From NCBI RefSeq assembly GCF_029873215.1, contig NZ_CP123620.1:310001-374000 (forward strand): a stretch of 64,000 nucleotides of DNA, written 5' to 3'. The notes under the pieces are model-generated. The model was not told where the DNA came from, made no database searches, and saw nothing but the letters and a program-made list of their open reading frames with translations. This DNA is from Nocardioides sp. BP30 (lineage in GTDB: Bacteria; Actinomycetota; Actinomycetes; Propionibacteriales; Nocardioidaceae). The position numbers and the translations under genes were made by a program. Of this stretch, positions 49,920-59,495 are shown in pieces (positions within the stretch are counted from its first letter, which is position 1; each line of letters begins with the position of its first letter).

Positions 49920-52163
49920 ATGCCCGCTCGCCGTACCGTCCCTGCGTGGGCTCCGGCGACGACCGTCGTCACGCTCCTGATCGCCGTCCTGACCGGTCTC
50001 GTCGCACTGCCGGCGACCGCCGTGAGCGCCCCGACGGCCCGGGCCGGACGCACCGCCGCGGCGGCGAAGGCCGCGAAGGCGGCGACCACGAGACCGGACC
50101 CGCTCGGGGTGACGATCACCAGCCTCACCCCCTCGACGCTGAAGACCGATCCGACCAAGGGCACGGTGCGCGTCTCGGGCACGATCACCAACGACGACGA
50201 CCAGACCTGGCAGGACATCAACGTCCACGCCTTCATCGGCAGCACCCCGCTGACCACCGAGACCGAGCTCACCGAGGCCTCGCTCTCCGATCCCACCCAG
50301 GACGTGGGCCAGCGCATCACCACGTACGGCGACTTCCAGACGATCGCCGAGCTCGCCCCCGGGCAGAGCTACTCCTACTCGCTGGCCATCCCGCGCGGCG
50401 ACCTCGTCGACAGCGCCGACCGTCCCATCACCGCCCCCGGCGTGTACTGGTTCGGCGTGCAGGTGCTCGGCACCGACAGCGATGGACGCGACAGCACCGC
50501 CGACGGCCGCGCCCGGACGTTCCTGCCGCTGGTGGGGGCGACCAAGAAGAAGCAGTCCCCGGAGAAGACCGCCATTGTCGTACCGCTGCGGCAGCGGGTG
50601 CTGCGCCAGCCCGACGGCACCCTGGCGGCGCCCGAGAACTGGGTGCGGCGGCTCTCCACCGGCGGCAGGCTCGACAACCTGCTCACCTTCGGCACCGACC
50701 ACCCGGTCTCGTGGCTGGTCGATCCAGCGGTCATCGACGCCATCGCCCAGCTCGCCGACGGCAATCCGCCACGCAGCATCGCTGCGACCGACGGCAGCGC
50801 CACCACCGGCGAGCCGTCGGCCGGCGCCACCGCCCACCAGAGCGGTGCCGAGCGAGCCGCCGCCGACGACGCGGCCGACCTCGCCAAGGCGTGGCTGGCT
50901 CGACTGCTCGCCACGCTGCGGAGCAGTCAGGCCGTCTACGCCCTCCCGTACGGCGACCTCGACCTGGCTGCCGCGGCGCGACACGATCCGGCCCTGTACG
51001 CCGTCGCTCGCCAGCGCAGCACCCAGGCGCTGACGGCGCGCGGCATCACCAACGTCGTCCCCGTCGACGCCCCGATCGACGGCTACCTCGAGGCCAGTGC
51101 GCTCGATGTCGGCGACAGCGCGCCGAAGCTGCTCCTCACCGACCAGGCCATCAGCGGCACCGTGCCCGCCGTCGCCAGCATCAGCGGTCGCACCGTCGTC
51201 ACCACCTCCTCCCTCGTCGCAGCCGGCGGGCCGCCCCCCGGAGACCAGCTCGGCCTGATCCCGGTCCGTCAGGAGCTGCTGGCGCAGTCGGCGCTGCGTC
51301 TGGGCACCGACGACCCGGTCATCGCCGTACTCCCCGCGGACTGGAGCGCCGCCGGGGACAGCAACGGCTTCTTCGAGGGTTTGCGCAAGAAGTGGCTGCA
51401 GCCGACGACGATCGACGGTGCGGCACTCTCCTCGGTCGCGCAGGAGGTCCCGCTGAGCAGGCTGCGCTATCCCGATGCGGAGCTCGAGCACGAGCTGCCG
51501 GCACACACGTTCGCGGCGGTCGACGGGTTGCGGCGAGCGGGCAGCGTCCTGCAGAGCGTGCTCAGCCACAACGACGTCGTCGCCACCACCGTCCTCGACG
51601 ATGCGCTGACGAGCGCCTCCTACACGGCGCGGGGCGGCAGCGGTGGCGCCGCCGCGGAGCGCAGCCGGGAGGCGATCGACGCCCAGTTGCAGATGGTCAC
51701 CGTGGAGGCCCCGCCATCGGTGACCCTGGCCAGCGACCGCGGGAAGTTCAACGCGACGGTGGTCAACGGCCTCGACCAGGACATCACCGTCAGGGTGCGC
51801 GCGGTGGCCGACAACGGGATGGCGATCTCGGTCCCCCGAAAGCTGCAGATCCCGGCCAACGGACGCGCTGGGGTGCTGCTGACGGCGAAGGCGACCAGCA
51901 ACGGCGTGCACACCGTCATCCTGGAGCTCACCGACGGCGCCGGCTCACCGCTCGGCTCCCAGACCAGGTTCCCGATCCGTACGGCGCAGGTCAGCAGGAT
52001 CATCTGGCTCTTCATCGGCTGCGGTCTCGGCCTGCTGTTCGCCGCGATCGTGGTCAGGCTGGTGCGGCGGGTGCGCGCGGGAGCGCGTGCCGAGCGTCAC
52101 GATGACGACGACCCGACGGCCTCGGCGTCCGCCGAGGCCCACGCCCCGATGGAGCCACGATGA
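49920..52163 (+). CDS. DUF6049-family secreted, membrane-anchored protein
   Basis: Envelope protein of 747 aa. A signal peptide (basic start, then VVTLLIAVLTGLVALP) leads into an outer domain that begins with an Ig-like segment (VTITSLTPSTLKTDPTKGTV). A long enzyme-like middle follows, then a second beta-sandwich segment (VTLASDRGKFNATVVNGLDQ). One helix near the end (IIWLFIGCGLGLLFAAIVV) anchors it, with a short charged inner tail. It overlaps murJ by 4 bp, the conserved context in actinobacteria, so a role in peptidoglycan precursor export or its control is likely. No biochemical function is established to my knowledge. Confidence 0.85.
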   Translation: MPARRTVPAWAPATTVVTLLIAVLTGLVALPATAVSAPTARAGRTAAAAKAAKAATTRPDPLGVTITSLTPSTLKTDPTKGTVRVSGTITNDDDQTWQDINVHAFIGSTPLTTETELTEASLSDPTQDVGQRITTYGDFQTIAELAPGQSYSYSLAIPRGDLVDSADRPITAPGVYWFGVQVLGTDSDGRDSTADGRARTFLPLVGATKKKQSPEKTAIVVPLRQRVLRQPDGTLAAPENWVRRLSTGGRLDNLLTFGTDHPVSWLVDPAVIDAIAQLADGNPPRSIAATDGSATTGEPSAGATAHQSGAERAAADDAADLAKAWLARLLATLRSSQAVYALPYGDLDLAAAARHDPALYAVARQRSTQALTARGITNVVPVDAPIDGYLEASALDVGDSAPKLLLTDQAISGTVPAVASISGRTVVTTSSLVAAGGPPPGDQLGLIPVRQELLAQSALRLGTDDPVIAVLPADWSAAGDSNGFFEGLRKKWLQPTTIDGAALSSVAQEVPLSRLRYPDAELEHELPAHTFAAVDGLRRAGSVLQSVLSHNDVVATTVLDDALTSASYTARGGSGGAAAERSREAIDAQLQMVTVEAPPSVTLASDRGKFNATVVNGLDQDITVRVRAVADNGMAISVPRKLQIPANGRAGVLLTAKATSNGVHTVILELTDGAGSPLGSQTRFPIRTAQVSRIIWLFIGCGLGLLFAAIVVRLVRRVRAGARAERHDDDDPTASASAEAHAPMEPR

Positions 52164-53821
52164 GCGCGGGCAAGCGCAAGGCGGTCCCGGCGCGACGCAG
52201 CGCCCTGCTTCCCGGCGCCGGAAGGTCCTCGATCGGCGGGGCCAGCGCGGTGATGGCCGTCGGGACGCTGTTCTCCCGACTCAGCGGATTCGTCCGGGCC
52301 GCCCTGCTGGCGGCGGCGATCGGATCGGGTGCCCGCGCAGACGTCTTCAACGTCGCCAACACGATCCCCAACATGCTCTACATCCTGCTGGCGGGCGGCG
52401 TCTTCAATGCCGTGCTGGTGCCCCAGCTGGTGCGGGCGCTGAAGAACGACGAGGACCGCGGCGACGCGTTCACGCAGCGGATCGTCACCTTGGCGGCACT
52501 GTTCCTCGGTGTCGTCACGGCGCTGCTCGTGCTCGCCGCGCCGTGGCTGATCCAGCTCTACTTCCACCACCACACGGCTACGGAGAACGCCAGCGCGATC
52601 GCCTTCGCGCGCTACTGCCTGCCGCAGGTCTTCTTCTACGGCATGTTCGTGCTGGTCGGGCAGGTGCTCAACGCCCGCGGCAGCTTCGGACCGATGATGT
52701 GGGCACCGATCACCAACAACGTGATCTCGGTGGCAGTGCTGGTCGCCTACATGGCCCACTTCGGCACCGCGGGCACCGGCGCCTACTCCTCCGCCGAGGA
52801 GCTGTGGCTCGGGCTCGGCTCGACGGCCGGCATCGCCGTCCAGTTCCTCGTGCTGGTGCCCTACCTGCGCCGGGCGGGCTTCCTGTACCGGCCACGCTTC
52901 GACTTCCGCAACGCCGGCCTGGGCCACACCCTGCGCCTGGGCGTGTGGACGGTGCTCTTCGTGGTGGTCAACCAGGTCGCCTACACCGTGGTCACGATCC
53001 TCGCCACCAGCGGCAGCGGCCGCTCCGGCACGGGCTACACCATCTATTCCTACAGCTTCCTGCTGACCCAGGTGCCGCACTCGATTGTGACCGTCTCCCT
53101 CGCCACGGCGATCCTGCCGACGCTGTCGGCACGCGTGGTGGCGATCGATCCTCGCGGCTTCGCGTACGGCGTCGTGCGCACGCTGCGGTCCTCGCTCGCG
53201 ATCGTGCTGCCCTTCGCGGCACTGCTGCCGGTCCTCTCGGTCGACCTCGGCCACGTGATGTTCGGGTTCGGCGCCTCGGCCACGCAGTACCGCTCCTATG
53301 GGTCGACCATCGCCATGTTCGGCCCCGGGCTGGTGTTCTTCACCCTGCAGTACGTGCTCCTGCGCGGCTTCTACGCCCTGGAGCGCAACAAGACCGTCTT
53401 CTGGATGCAGTGCCTGGTCGCCGCGGTCAACATCGCCGCGGCGCTCGTGCTGGTGCACCGGGTCCGGCCCGAGCACACCGCCCCGGCGCTCGCCGCGGCC
53501 TGGGGGCTGGCCTACCTGGTCGGCTCGATCAATGCCTACACCCGGCTCAACCGCCGGATCGGCCCGCTGCGCACCGATCTGCTCTTCCGGTTCGCCATCC
53601 GGATGCTCCTGGTCACCGCCGTCGCCACCACGATCGCCTGGGTGGTCGGCCGCGGCTTCGACGAGCTCTGGCCGGATCGATCCTGGGGGCAGGCGGCGAT
53701 CAAGAGCGCCGTGGTGGGCGGTCTCGATCTCGGCCTGATCTTCCTCGGCGCGAAGGTGCTCCGGATCACCGAGCTCACCTCCTTCGTCTCGACGTTGTCC
53801 GCCCGGCTGCGCCGCGGCTGA
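52160..53821 (+). CDS. murJ: Lipid II flippase MurJ (MviN)
   Basis: MOP-superfamily transporter of 553 aa with about 14 helices that moves lipid II to the outer face. GTLFSRLSGFVRAALLAAAIG and DVFNVANTIPNMLYILLAGGVFNAVLVPQLV are the conserved N-terminal half, with the essential Arg residues. The chain ends soon after the last helix (SARLRRG). In Mycobacterium the MurJ protein continues into a pseudokinase and outer binding domain; here those parts are the separate next gene. Start overlaps the DUF6049 stop (ATGA). Confidence 0.93.
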   Translation: MSAGKRKAVPARRSALLPGAGRSSIGGASAVMAVGTLFSRLSGFVRAALLAAAIGSGARADVFNVANTIPNMLYILLAGGVFNAVLVPQLVRALKNDEDRGDAFTQRIVTLAALFLGVVTALLVLAAPWLIQLYFHHHTATENASAIAFARYCLPQVFFYGMFVLVGQVLNARGSFGPMMWAPITNNVISVAVLVAYMAHFGTAGTGAYSSAEELWLGLGSTAGIAVQFLVLVPYLRRAGFLYRPRFDFRNAGLGHTLRLGVWTVLFVVVNQVAYTVVTILATSGSGRSGTGYTIYSYSFLLTQVPHSIVTVSLATAILPTLSARVVAIDPRGFAYGVVRTLRSSLAIVLPFAALLPVLSVDLGHVMFGFGASATQYRSYGSTIAMFGPGLVFFTLQYVLLRGFYALERNKTVFWMQCLVAAVNIAAALVLVHRVRPEHTAPALAAAWGLAYLVGSINAYTRLNRRIGPLRTDLLFRFAIRMLLVTAVATTIAWVVGRGFDELWPDRSWGQAAIKSAVVGGLDLGLIFLGAKVLRITELTSFVSTLSARLRRG

Positions 53822-53826
53822 GCCAT

Positions 53827-53832
53827 TAGTCT
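53827..53832 (+). promoter_or_regulatory. Leaderless -10 element of the pseudokinase gene
   Basis: TAGTCT 7 nt before ATG 53840, just after the murJ stop. Confidence 0.4.
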
Positions 53833-53839
53833 CGGGTCC

Positions 53840-55639
53840 ATGACAGCGCATCGGCCGGGTGACGTCCTCGCGGGGCGCTACCGACTGGCCGACCTGCTCA
53901 GCGAGACGGCGCACGGACGGTTCTGGCTCGCGCACGACAGTGTCCTGGGACGGCCCGTCGCCGTACACGTGATCGATGCTGACGACTCCCGCGCCCCGGC
54001 CCTGATGGACGCCGCCCGTGCCTCGGCCTCCATCCTCGACCCGCGCCTGCTGCGGGTCCTGGACGCCGAGACCCGCGACGGCAGCTCCTACGTCGTCAAC
54101 GAATGGGGGCGGGGCACGTCGCTCGACATCGTGCTCGCCCGCTCCGGGCCGCTCTCGCCCCGGCGCTCCGCCTGGATCACGGCCGAGGTCGCGGCCGCGT
54201 TGGGCAAGGCGCACGGCGCCGGGCACGCCCACGGTCGGCTCAATCCGGAGAAGGTGCTGATCGACGAGGGCGGCTCCGTCCGGATCATCGGCTTCGCCGT
54301 CGAGGCAGCGCTCTACGGCTTCCCGGCCGGCACTCCGGCCGACGACGACGCGGCCCTGGCGGCCATCCTGGCGGCCTGTCTGACCGGCACCTGGTCGGGA
54401 TTCCACGAGTCGGCGGTGCCGCCCACCCCGAGCGTGGGTGGTCACCCGATGCGCCCACGACAGGTACGCGCCGGCGTACCGAGGGTGCTCGACGAGCTCT
54501 GCGAGGCTGCGCTGAACCCGGATGCCCGTGGCAGGCACCAGGGACCGGTGCTCGACGCGCGCTACCTGCACCAGCGCCTGATGGAGTACCTGGGCGACCC
54601 GTCGGACGTGGTGGGCCTCCCCGCCGAGCAACCGGACGGCGCAGCCCGGCCGAGGATCACCACCTCGCTGCGCCTGCCCGTCGAGGAGCCGGCGGCGGCA
54701 CCGGGGAGCCCGGACGAGCCGGCGGAGCGGCACGAGGACGAGACAGTCGTCCGGGGCGATCACACCGACATCCCGACCCAGGCGTCGCTGCCCCCGTTCG
54801 AGGACGACTCGTCCTGGCACCTGCCGCGCACCACGCCTGCCCCGCCACCACCGCCCCTCGAGCCGCCTGCTCCGAAGCCGCTGTTCGCCGACGAGCCGCG
54901 GGTCCCGCGGCCGCCGGAGGGGGCGGCCGGCGACACGCCGAGTTCGGTCCCCGTCTCGTCCGGGGGGCACGCCGCGCCGGCGCCCGTTGCGGAGGAGTAC
55001 TGGCCCTGGGGCGAGGACCGGGTGCCACCCCGGCGCCGCCGCTGGCTGCCGCTCGCGATCGGGCTGGTGGTGCTGGTCCTCGTGGTGGCGGCCGTCCTGG
55101 CCGTGCGCGACCTCTCCGGCGGAGGCGGCGGCGACGGCACCCCGTCGACGTCGCCGAGCGCCTCGGCGAGCTCGCGTGCCGCGCAGGCCGTCACCGGCGT
55201 CACCGCCACCGACTTCGACCCGCTCGGCGACCCGCCCAGCGAGTACCCGGCGCTGGCGAGGAACGCTGTCGACGGCAAGGTGTCCACGGCCTGGCACACC
55301 AACACCTACAAGTCGCAGCTCGGGCCGAGCGCGCCGGCGCTCAAGAGCGGGGTGGGACTGGTGCTCGACCTGCACGGGACCTACGCGCTCGAGTCGGTCA
55401 AGGTCACGATGAACGGCAGCCCCACGGCCGTCTCCTTCTTCGTCGCGGACGCCGAGCCCACCGGTGTGACGGGCCTGCAGCGCGCCGCCACCGCGACCGT
55501 GACGCGCGCCGGTCAGCGGGTCGGACTGAACGGCGCCACGGGTCGCTACCTGGTGGTCTGGCTGACCTCGCTGCCCCACGTCGCGGGCGGGTACCGTGGC
55601 GAGGTCGCCGAGGTGGCGGTCACCGGAACCCAGCGCTGA
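53840..55639 (+). CDS. Membrane-anchored pseudokinase with outer sugar-binding-like domain
   Basis: Protein of 599 aa. Residues about 8-210 have a protein-kinase fold, but key residues are lost: the Lys position is H43 (VAVHV), the HRD motif reads H131-G-R133, and DFG reads G151-F-A153, so phosphotransfer is very unlikely. A Pro/acidic linker follows, then a membrane helix at about 403-424 and a Ser/Gly-rich stalk. The C-terminal outer domain (about 460-599) resembles a discoidin/CBM-type beta sandwich (DGKVSTAWHTNTY). This matches the C-terminal half of mycobacterial MviN, where the phosphorylated pseudokinase recruits an FHA protein to control MurJ. The gene sits 18 bp after murJ. Confidence 0.85.
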   Translation: MTAHRPGDVLAGRYRLADLLSETAHGRFWLAHDSVLGRPVAVHVIDADDSRAPALMDAARASASILDPRLLRVLDAETRDGSSYVVNEWGRGTSLDIVLARSGPLSPRRSAWITAEVAAALGKAHGAGHAHGRLNPEKVLIDEGGSVRIIGFAVEAALYGFPAGTPADDDAALAAILAACLTGTWSGFHESAVPPTPSVGGHPMRPRQVRAGVPRVLDELCEAALNPDARGRHQGPVLDARYLHQRLMEYLGDPSDVVGLPAEQPDGAARPRITTSLRLPVEEPAAAPGSPDEPAERHEDETVVRGDHTDIPTQASLPPFEDDSSWHLPRTTPAPPPPPLEPPAPKPLFADEPRVPRPPEGAAGDTPSSVPVSSGGHAAPAPVAEEYWPWGEDRVPPRRRRWLPLAIGLVVLVLVVAAVLAVRDLSGGGGGDGTPSTSPSASASSRAAQAVTGVTATDFDPLGDPPSEYPALARNAVDGKVSTAWHTNTYKSQLGPSAPALKSGVGLVLDLHGTYALESVKVTMNGSPTAVSFFVADAEPTGVTGLQRAATATVTRAGQRVGLNGATGRYLVVWLTSLPHVAGGYRGEVAEVAVTGTQR

Positions 55640-55747
55640 GGCCTGCCTCTCGCCGGGGCTGCCGGCCGGTGTGCCCGACGTACGGAACGGGAATCTTTCT
55701 CGCCTACGATCGGTTCTCGAAGCGTCACCAACCCAGGGAGTCAGTCC

Positions 55748-56773
55748 ATGCCCAGCTCGTCACCGACCGAGCCCCGCAACGTCATCGTCATCGGTTCCGG
55801 ACCGGCCGGCTACACCGCTGCCGTCTACACCGCGCGCGCCAGCCTCGAGCCGCTCGTCTTCGAGGGTTCGGTGACGGCCGGTGGTGCCCTGATGAACACC
55901 ACCGACGTGGAGAACTTCCCCGGCTTCCGCGACGGCATCATGGGCCCGGAGCTGATGGACAACATGCGCGCCCAGGCAGAGCGCTTCGGCGCCGAGCTCA
56001 TCCCGGACGACGTGGTCGAGGTCGACCTGTCCGGCGACGTCAAGGTGGTCAAGACCGCCACCGAGACGCACTACGCGCGCTCGGTGATCCTGGCGATGGG
56101 CTCGGGCTACCGCAAGCTGGGCATCGACAAGGAGGATCTGTTCTCCGGCAAGGGCGTCTCCTGGTGCGCCACCTGCGACGGCTTCTTCTTCCGCGAGCAG
56201 CACATCGCCGTGGTCGGCGGTGGCGACTCCGCCGTCGAGGAGGCGACCTTCCTGACCCGGTTCGGCTCCAAGGTGTCGCTGATCGTACGGCGCGACGAGC
56301 TGCGGGCGTCCAAGATCATGCAGGAGCGTGCGTTCAACGACCCGAAGCTCGAGATCGAGTGGAACTCGGTGATCGAGACGATCAACGGCACCGACCGGCT
56401 CGAGTCGCTGACGCTGCGCGACACCGTCACCGGCGAGACCCGCGAGCTGCCCGCGACGGGCCTGTTCATCGCGATCGGGCACGACCCGCGCTCGGAGATC
56501 GTCAAGGGCCAGGTCGAGCTCGACAACGACGGCTACGTGCTGACCGCCCGCGCGGCCGGCGGCTCGACGGCGACCAACGTCCCCGGCGTGTTCGCCTGCG
56601 GTGACCTCGTCGACCACGTCTACCGGCAGGCCGTCACGGCCGCGGGCTCGGGTTGCTCGGCGGCTCTGGATGCCGAGCGCTACCTCTCCGAGTTCGACCT
56701 GAACCTGGCCAGCTCGGGTGCCGAGGCGCAGGCGCGCGCCGACCTCGAGCTCGCCGAGCTCGGCGGCGCCTGA
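55748..56773 (+). CDS. trxB: Thioredoxin reductase
   Basis: NADPH-dependent flavoprotein of 341 aa that keeps thioredoxin reduced. FAD-binding [17 protein letters not shown] near the start, redox pair C140-A-T-C143 ([10 protein letters not shown]), NADPH-binding [12 protein letters not shown] and the late [23 protein letters not shown] are all intact. GGGAG 8 nt before the ATG. The last 25 residues are an Ala/Glu-rich extension. trxA follows after 117 bp, so the pair is probably expressed together. Confidence 0.96.
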   Translation: MPSSSPTEPRNVIVIGSGPAGYTAAVYTARASLEPLVFEGSVTAGGALMNTTDVENFPGFRDGIMGPELMDNMRAQAERFGAELIPDDVVEVDLSGDVKVVKTATETHYARSVILAMGSGYRKLGIDKEDLFSGKGVSWCATCDGFFFREQHIAVVGGGDSAVEEATFLTRFGSKVSLIVRRDELRASKIMQERAFNDPKLEIEWNSVIETINGTDRLESLTLRDTVTGETRELPATGLFIAIGHDPRSEIVKGQVELDNDGYVLTARAAGGSTATNVPGVFACGDLVDHVYRQAVTAAGSGCSAALDAERYLSEFDLNLASSGAEAQARADLELAELGGA

Positions 56774-56890
56774 GCCGCTGCGCGGGAGGGTTCCCGGCTC
56801 GTGGCAGGCGCTGCACGCCGGGAACAAATCCAGCTCCGCTCCTGTTCTTCCTCTAGCTCCGCTACACATCTCAACGAAGGGTGAGCCCGC

Positions 56891-57220
56891 ATGGCTGACA
56901 ACATCACCGCCGTGACCGACGCCGAGTTCGACGCCAAGGTCCTCAAGTCCGACAAGCCCGTCCTGGTCGACTTCTGGGCGGAGTGGTGCGGTCCGTGCCG
57001 CCAGGTCGCTCCGATCCTCGACGAGATCGCCGGGCAGCACAGCGACAAGGTCACTTTCGTGAAGATGAACGTCGACGAGAACCCGGTGACGCCGTCGAAC
57101 TACCGCGTCACGGGCATCCCGACGCTCAACGTCTACCAGGGTGGCGAGGTCGTGAAGTCGATCGTCGGCGCCAAGCCGAAGGCAGCGCTCCTCGCGGAGC
57201 TCGCGCCCTACCTCGGCTGA
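56891..57220 (+). CDS. trxA: Thioredoxin
   Basis: Thioredoxin of 109 aa. Redox site C33-G-P-C36 in WAEWCGPCRQ, buried Asp in VLVDFWA and cis-proline in GIPTLNVYQGG are standard. GAAGGG precedes the ATG. Reduced by the TrxB encoded just upstream. A GC-rich hairpin terminator follows 16 bp after the stop. Confidence 0.96.
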   Translation: MADNITAVTDAEFDAKVLKSDKPVLVDFWAEWCGPCRQVAPILDEIAGQHSDKVTFVKMNVDENPVTPSNYRVTGIPTLNVYQGGEVVKSIVGAKPKAALLAELAPYLG

Positions 57221-57236
57221 GCACCCGGCACTGCCC

Positions 57237-57266
57237 GCGAGGCCCGCGCTTCGGCGCGGGCCTCGC
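57237..57266 (+). terminator. Strong hairpin terminator after trxA
   Basis: GCGAGGCCCGCGC-TTCG-GCGCGGGCCTCGC, a 13-bp perfect stem with a TTCG tetraloop. It may also stop transcription from the convergent GNAT gene. Confidence 0.8.
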
Positions 57267-57314
57267 TGCGTTCGGGGGTCAGCCGCGCAGGTCAGCCGGA
57301 ACTCCCCGCTCGAC

Positions 57315-57992
57315 CTAGGGATGGTCGGGGCGACGGAAGTGGGTTCCGGCCCGCGGCACGGGACGTGGGTGCGGCTGATGGTGCGGTCGCACCGCACCGA
57401 GCAGCTTCTCCAACGCCGCCTCCACCTCGTCGCGCCAGGTCACGGCGGTGCCCAGGTCCATCCGCAGCCGTGGAGCGGTCGGGTGCGCGCGGTGGGTCTT
57501 GAAGCCGACCCGGGCCAGGAACTCCGCCGGCGCCGCGCACCTGCTGCCGTGCGAGATCGCGCTCATCGGCCCCACGTCACCGAAGGCCTCGACCGCCTTG
57601 ACGCCGCCACGCCTGATCAGGTCCCGAGCCATGCCCTGCACGAGCATGCGGCCCAGTCCCCCGCCGGCGTACTGCGGATCGAGCCAGACGGTCGTCAGCA
57701 GCACCGCGTCCGGGGAGACCGGCGCCGTCGGGAACGCGTCGGCTCCGGGTGCGTACGCCGCCGGGACATAGACGACGAAGCCGACCGGGCGATCCTCGAC
57801 CACAGCGACGCGTCCGCACGAGCCCCACTCCCGCAGCACCTCGCTCAGCCAGGCCTCCTTGGCCTGGATCCGCTCCTGCGCCGGCACCCGGTCGCGGCGG
57901 ACGGGGTCAAGCTCCCAGAACAGGCAGCTGCGGCAGGGCGCGGCCAGATCTGCGAGGCGGTCCAGTGTCAAGGGCAGGATCTTGCGGGACAT
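57315..57992 (-). CDS. GNAT-family N-acetyltransferase
   Basis: GNAT protein of 225 aa. The acetyl-CoA pyrophosphate loop is QYAGGGLGRMLVQGMARDL, after the beta-4 strand VLLTTVWLDP. The N-terminus includes CRSCLFWELDP. The last 25 residues are His/Pro/Arg-rich and probably disordered. GGAGTGAG lies before the ATG. Substrate unknown. It diverges from the aminotransferase gene with about 60 bp between. Confidence 0.8.
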   Translation of the reverse strand: MSRKILPLTLDRLADLAAPCRSCLFWELDPVRRDRVPAQERIQAKEAWLSEVLREWGSCGRVAVVEDRPVGFVVYVPAAYAPGADAFPTAPVSPDAVLLTTVWLDPQYAGGGLGRMLVQGMARDLIRRGGVKAVEAFGDVGPMSAISHGSRCAAPAEFLARVGFKTHRAHPTAPRLRMDLGTAVTWRDEVEAALEKLLGAVRPHHQPHPRPVPRAGTHFRRPDHP

Positions 57993-58054
57993 CTCACTCC
58001 GGTCAGGGAAGCGGTGATGCGCGAAGCTGTGACATCCTTCATGCTAGAACGATC

Positions 58055-59371
58055 ATGGACACTACTCCCACAGCGCGCAGCAGCAATCGCCTCGATCCCT
58101 ACGTCGACCGCTACGCCGCGCGCACGGCAGGGATGACCCAGTCCGAGATCCGCGCGCTCTTCGCCGTGGCCTCCCGCCCGGAGGTCGTCTCGCTCGCCGG
58201 CGGCATGCCGAACATCTCCGGCCTCCCGCTGGACGTCGTCGCGGAGGCGATCGACGGCGTCGTCCGTGACCACGGCACCGTCGCCATGCAGTACGGCTCG
58301 GGCCAGGGCATCCCCGAGCTGCGCGAGCAGATCACCGACGTGATGCGACTCGAGGGCATCGAGGCCCACCCCGACGACGTCGTGGTCACGGTCGGCTCTC
58401 AGCAGGCCGTCGACCTGGTGACCCGCATCTTCTGCGACCCGGGCGACGTGATCATCTGCGAGGCGCCCTCGTACGTCGGCGCTCTGGGCGTCTTCAAGTC
58501 CTACCAGTGCGACGTGGTGCACGCCGAGATGGACGCGGAGGGTCTGCGACCCGACGCGTTGCGGGCGGCCATCGCCTCGGTGCGGGCGGCCGGCAAGCGG
58601 ATCAAGTTCCTCTACACGATCCCGAACTTCCACAACCCGGCCGGAGTGACGCTCTCGGTCGCACGTCGTCGCGAGATCGTCGAGATCTGCGCTGCGGAGA
58701 ACATCCTGATCCTCGAGGACAATCCGTACGGGCTCCTGGGCTTCGACGAGGATCCGCTGCCGGCGATGCGCTCGATGTCGAACGACAACATCATCTACCT
58801 GGGCTCGTTCTCCAAGACGTTCGCTCCGGGCTTCCGGGTGGGATGGGCGCTCGCACCCCACACCGTCCGCGAGAAGCTCGTCCTCGCCCAGGAGAGCGCC
58901 ACGCTCTGCCCGCCGCAGTTCAGCCAGATGGCGATCTCCGCCTACCTGGCGAACCACGACTGGCAGGGGCAGATCAAGCAGTTCCGCGAGATGTACCGCG
59001 AGCGCCGCGACGCGATGGTCAGCGCTCTCGCGGACATGATGCCGGCCGGCTGCCACTGGAACGTTCCCTCGGGTGGCTTCTACGTGTGGCTGACCCTCCC
59101 TCCGGGTGTCAACGCGAAGGCGATGCTGCCGCGCGCGGTCACCGCCCGGGTGGCCTACGTGCCCGGCACGGCCTTCTTCGCCGACGGCTTCGGCTCCGCG
59201 TCGATGCGTCTCTCCTACTGCTACCCCACGCCGGAGCGCATCCGCGAGGGCGTACGGCGCCTCGCCGGCGTGATCGAGGAGGAGATGGAGCTGCGCCAGA
59301 CGTTCGGCGCCGTCGATGCCACCGGTCTGCTTCCGTCGAGCGCGGAGTATCCGAGCACCGACACGCAGTAG
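58055..59371 (+). CDS. PLP-dependent aminotransferase, class I/II (2-aminoadipate/MocR-like branch)
   Basis: Fold-type I aminotransferase of 438 aa. The PLP lysine is in YLGSFSKTFAPGFRVGW; LAGGMPN, GSQQAVDLVTR and TIPNFHNPAGVTLS are landmarks of the LysN/aromatic-2-aminoadipate branch. It has no GntR domain, so it is an enzyme and not a MocR regulator. ATG 58055 is taken; the frame stays open upstream but runs into the divergent GNAT gene. The amino donor is uncertain (aminoadipate, branched-chain or aromatic amino acids). Confidence 0.85.
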   Translation: MDTTPTARSSNRLDPYVDRYAARTAGMTQSEIRALFAVASRPEVVSLAGGMPNISGLPLDVVAEAIDGVVRDHGTVAMQYGSGQGIPELREQITDVMRLEGIEAHPDDVVVTVGSQQAVDLVTRIFCDPGDVIICEAPSYVGALGVFKSYQCDVVHAEMDAEGLRPDALRAAIASVRAAGKRIKFLYTIPNFHNPAGVTLSVARRREIVEICAAENILILEDNPYGLLGFDEDPLPAMRSMSNDNIIYLGSFSKTFAPGFRVGWALAPHTVREKLVLAQESATLCPPQFSQMAISAYLANHDWQGQIKQFREMYRERRDAMVSALADMMPAGCHWNVPSGGFYVWLTLPPGVNAKAMLPRAVTARVAYVPGTAFFADGFGSASMRLSYCYPTPERIREGVRRLAGVIEEEMELRQTFGAVDATGLLPSSAEYPSTDTQ

Positions 59372-59495
59372 CCGTCTCCCGCCGCAGGATCGTGCGCGCC
59401 GGCCGGGGCTGCGCGTGCCGACCCACTCAGCGAGACGGCTGGCGACGCCCAGCGCGCCGCAATCGACACTCGAATGTCGACATATCTACTTGTCG

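Noticed and set aside
52097-55579. Minus-strand open frame of about 1160 codons
   Set aside because: It is antisense to murJ and the pseudokinase gene, has Arg/Gly/Gln/Asp-biased composition and no recognisable domain.
59463-59480. TCGACA-N6-TGTCGA dyad between the aminotransferase and parB
   Set aside because: Six-bp arms in a convergent gap are too weak to call a terminator or operator.
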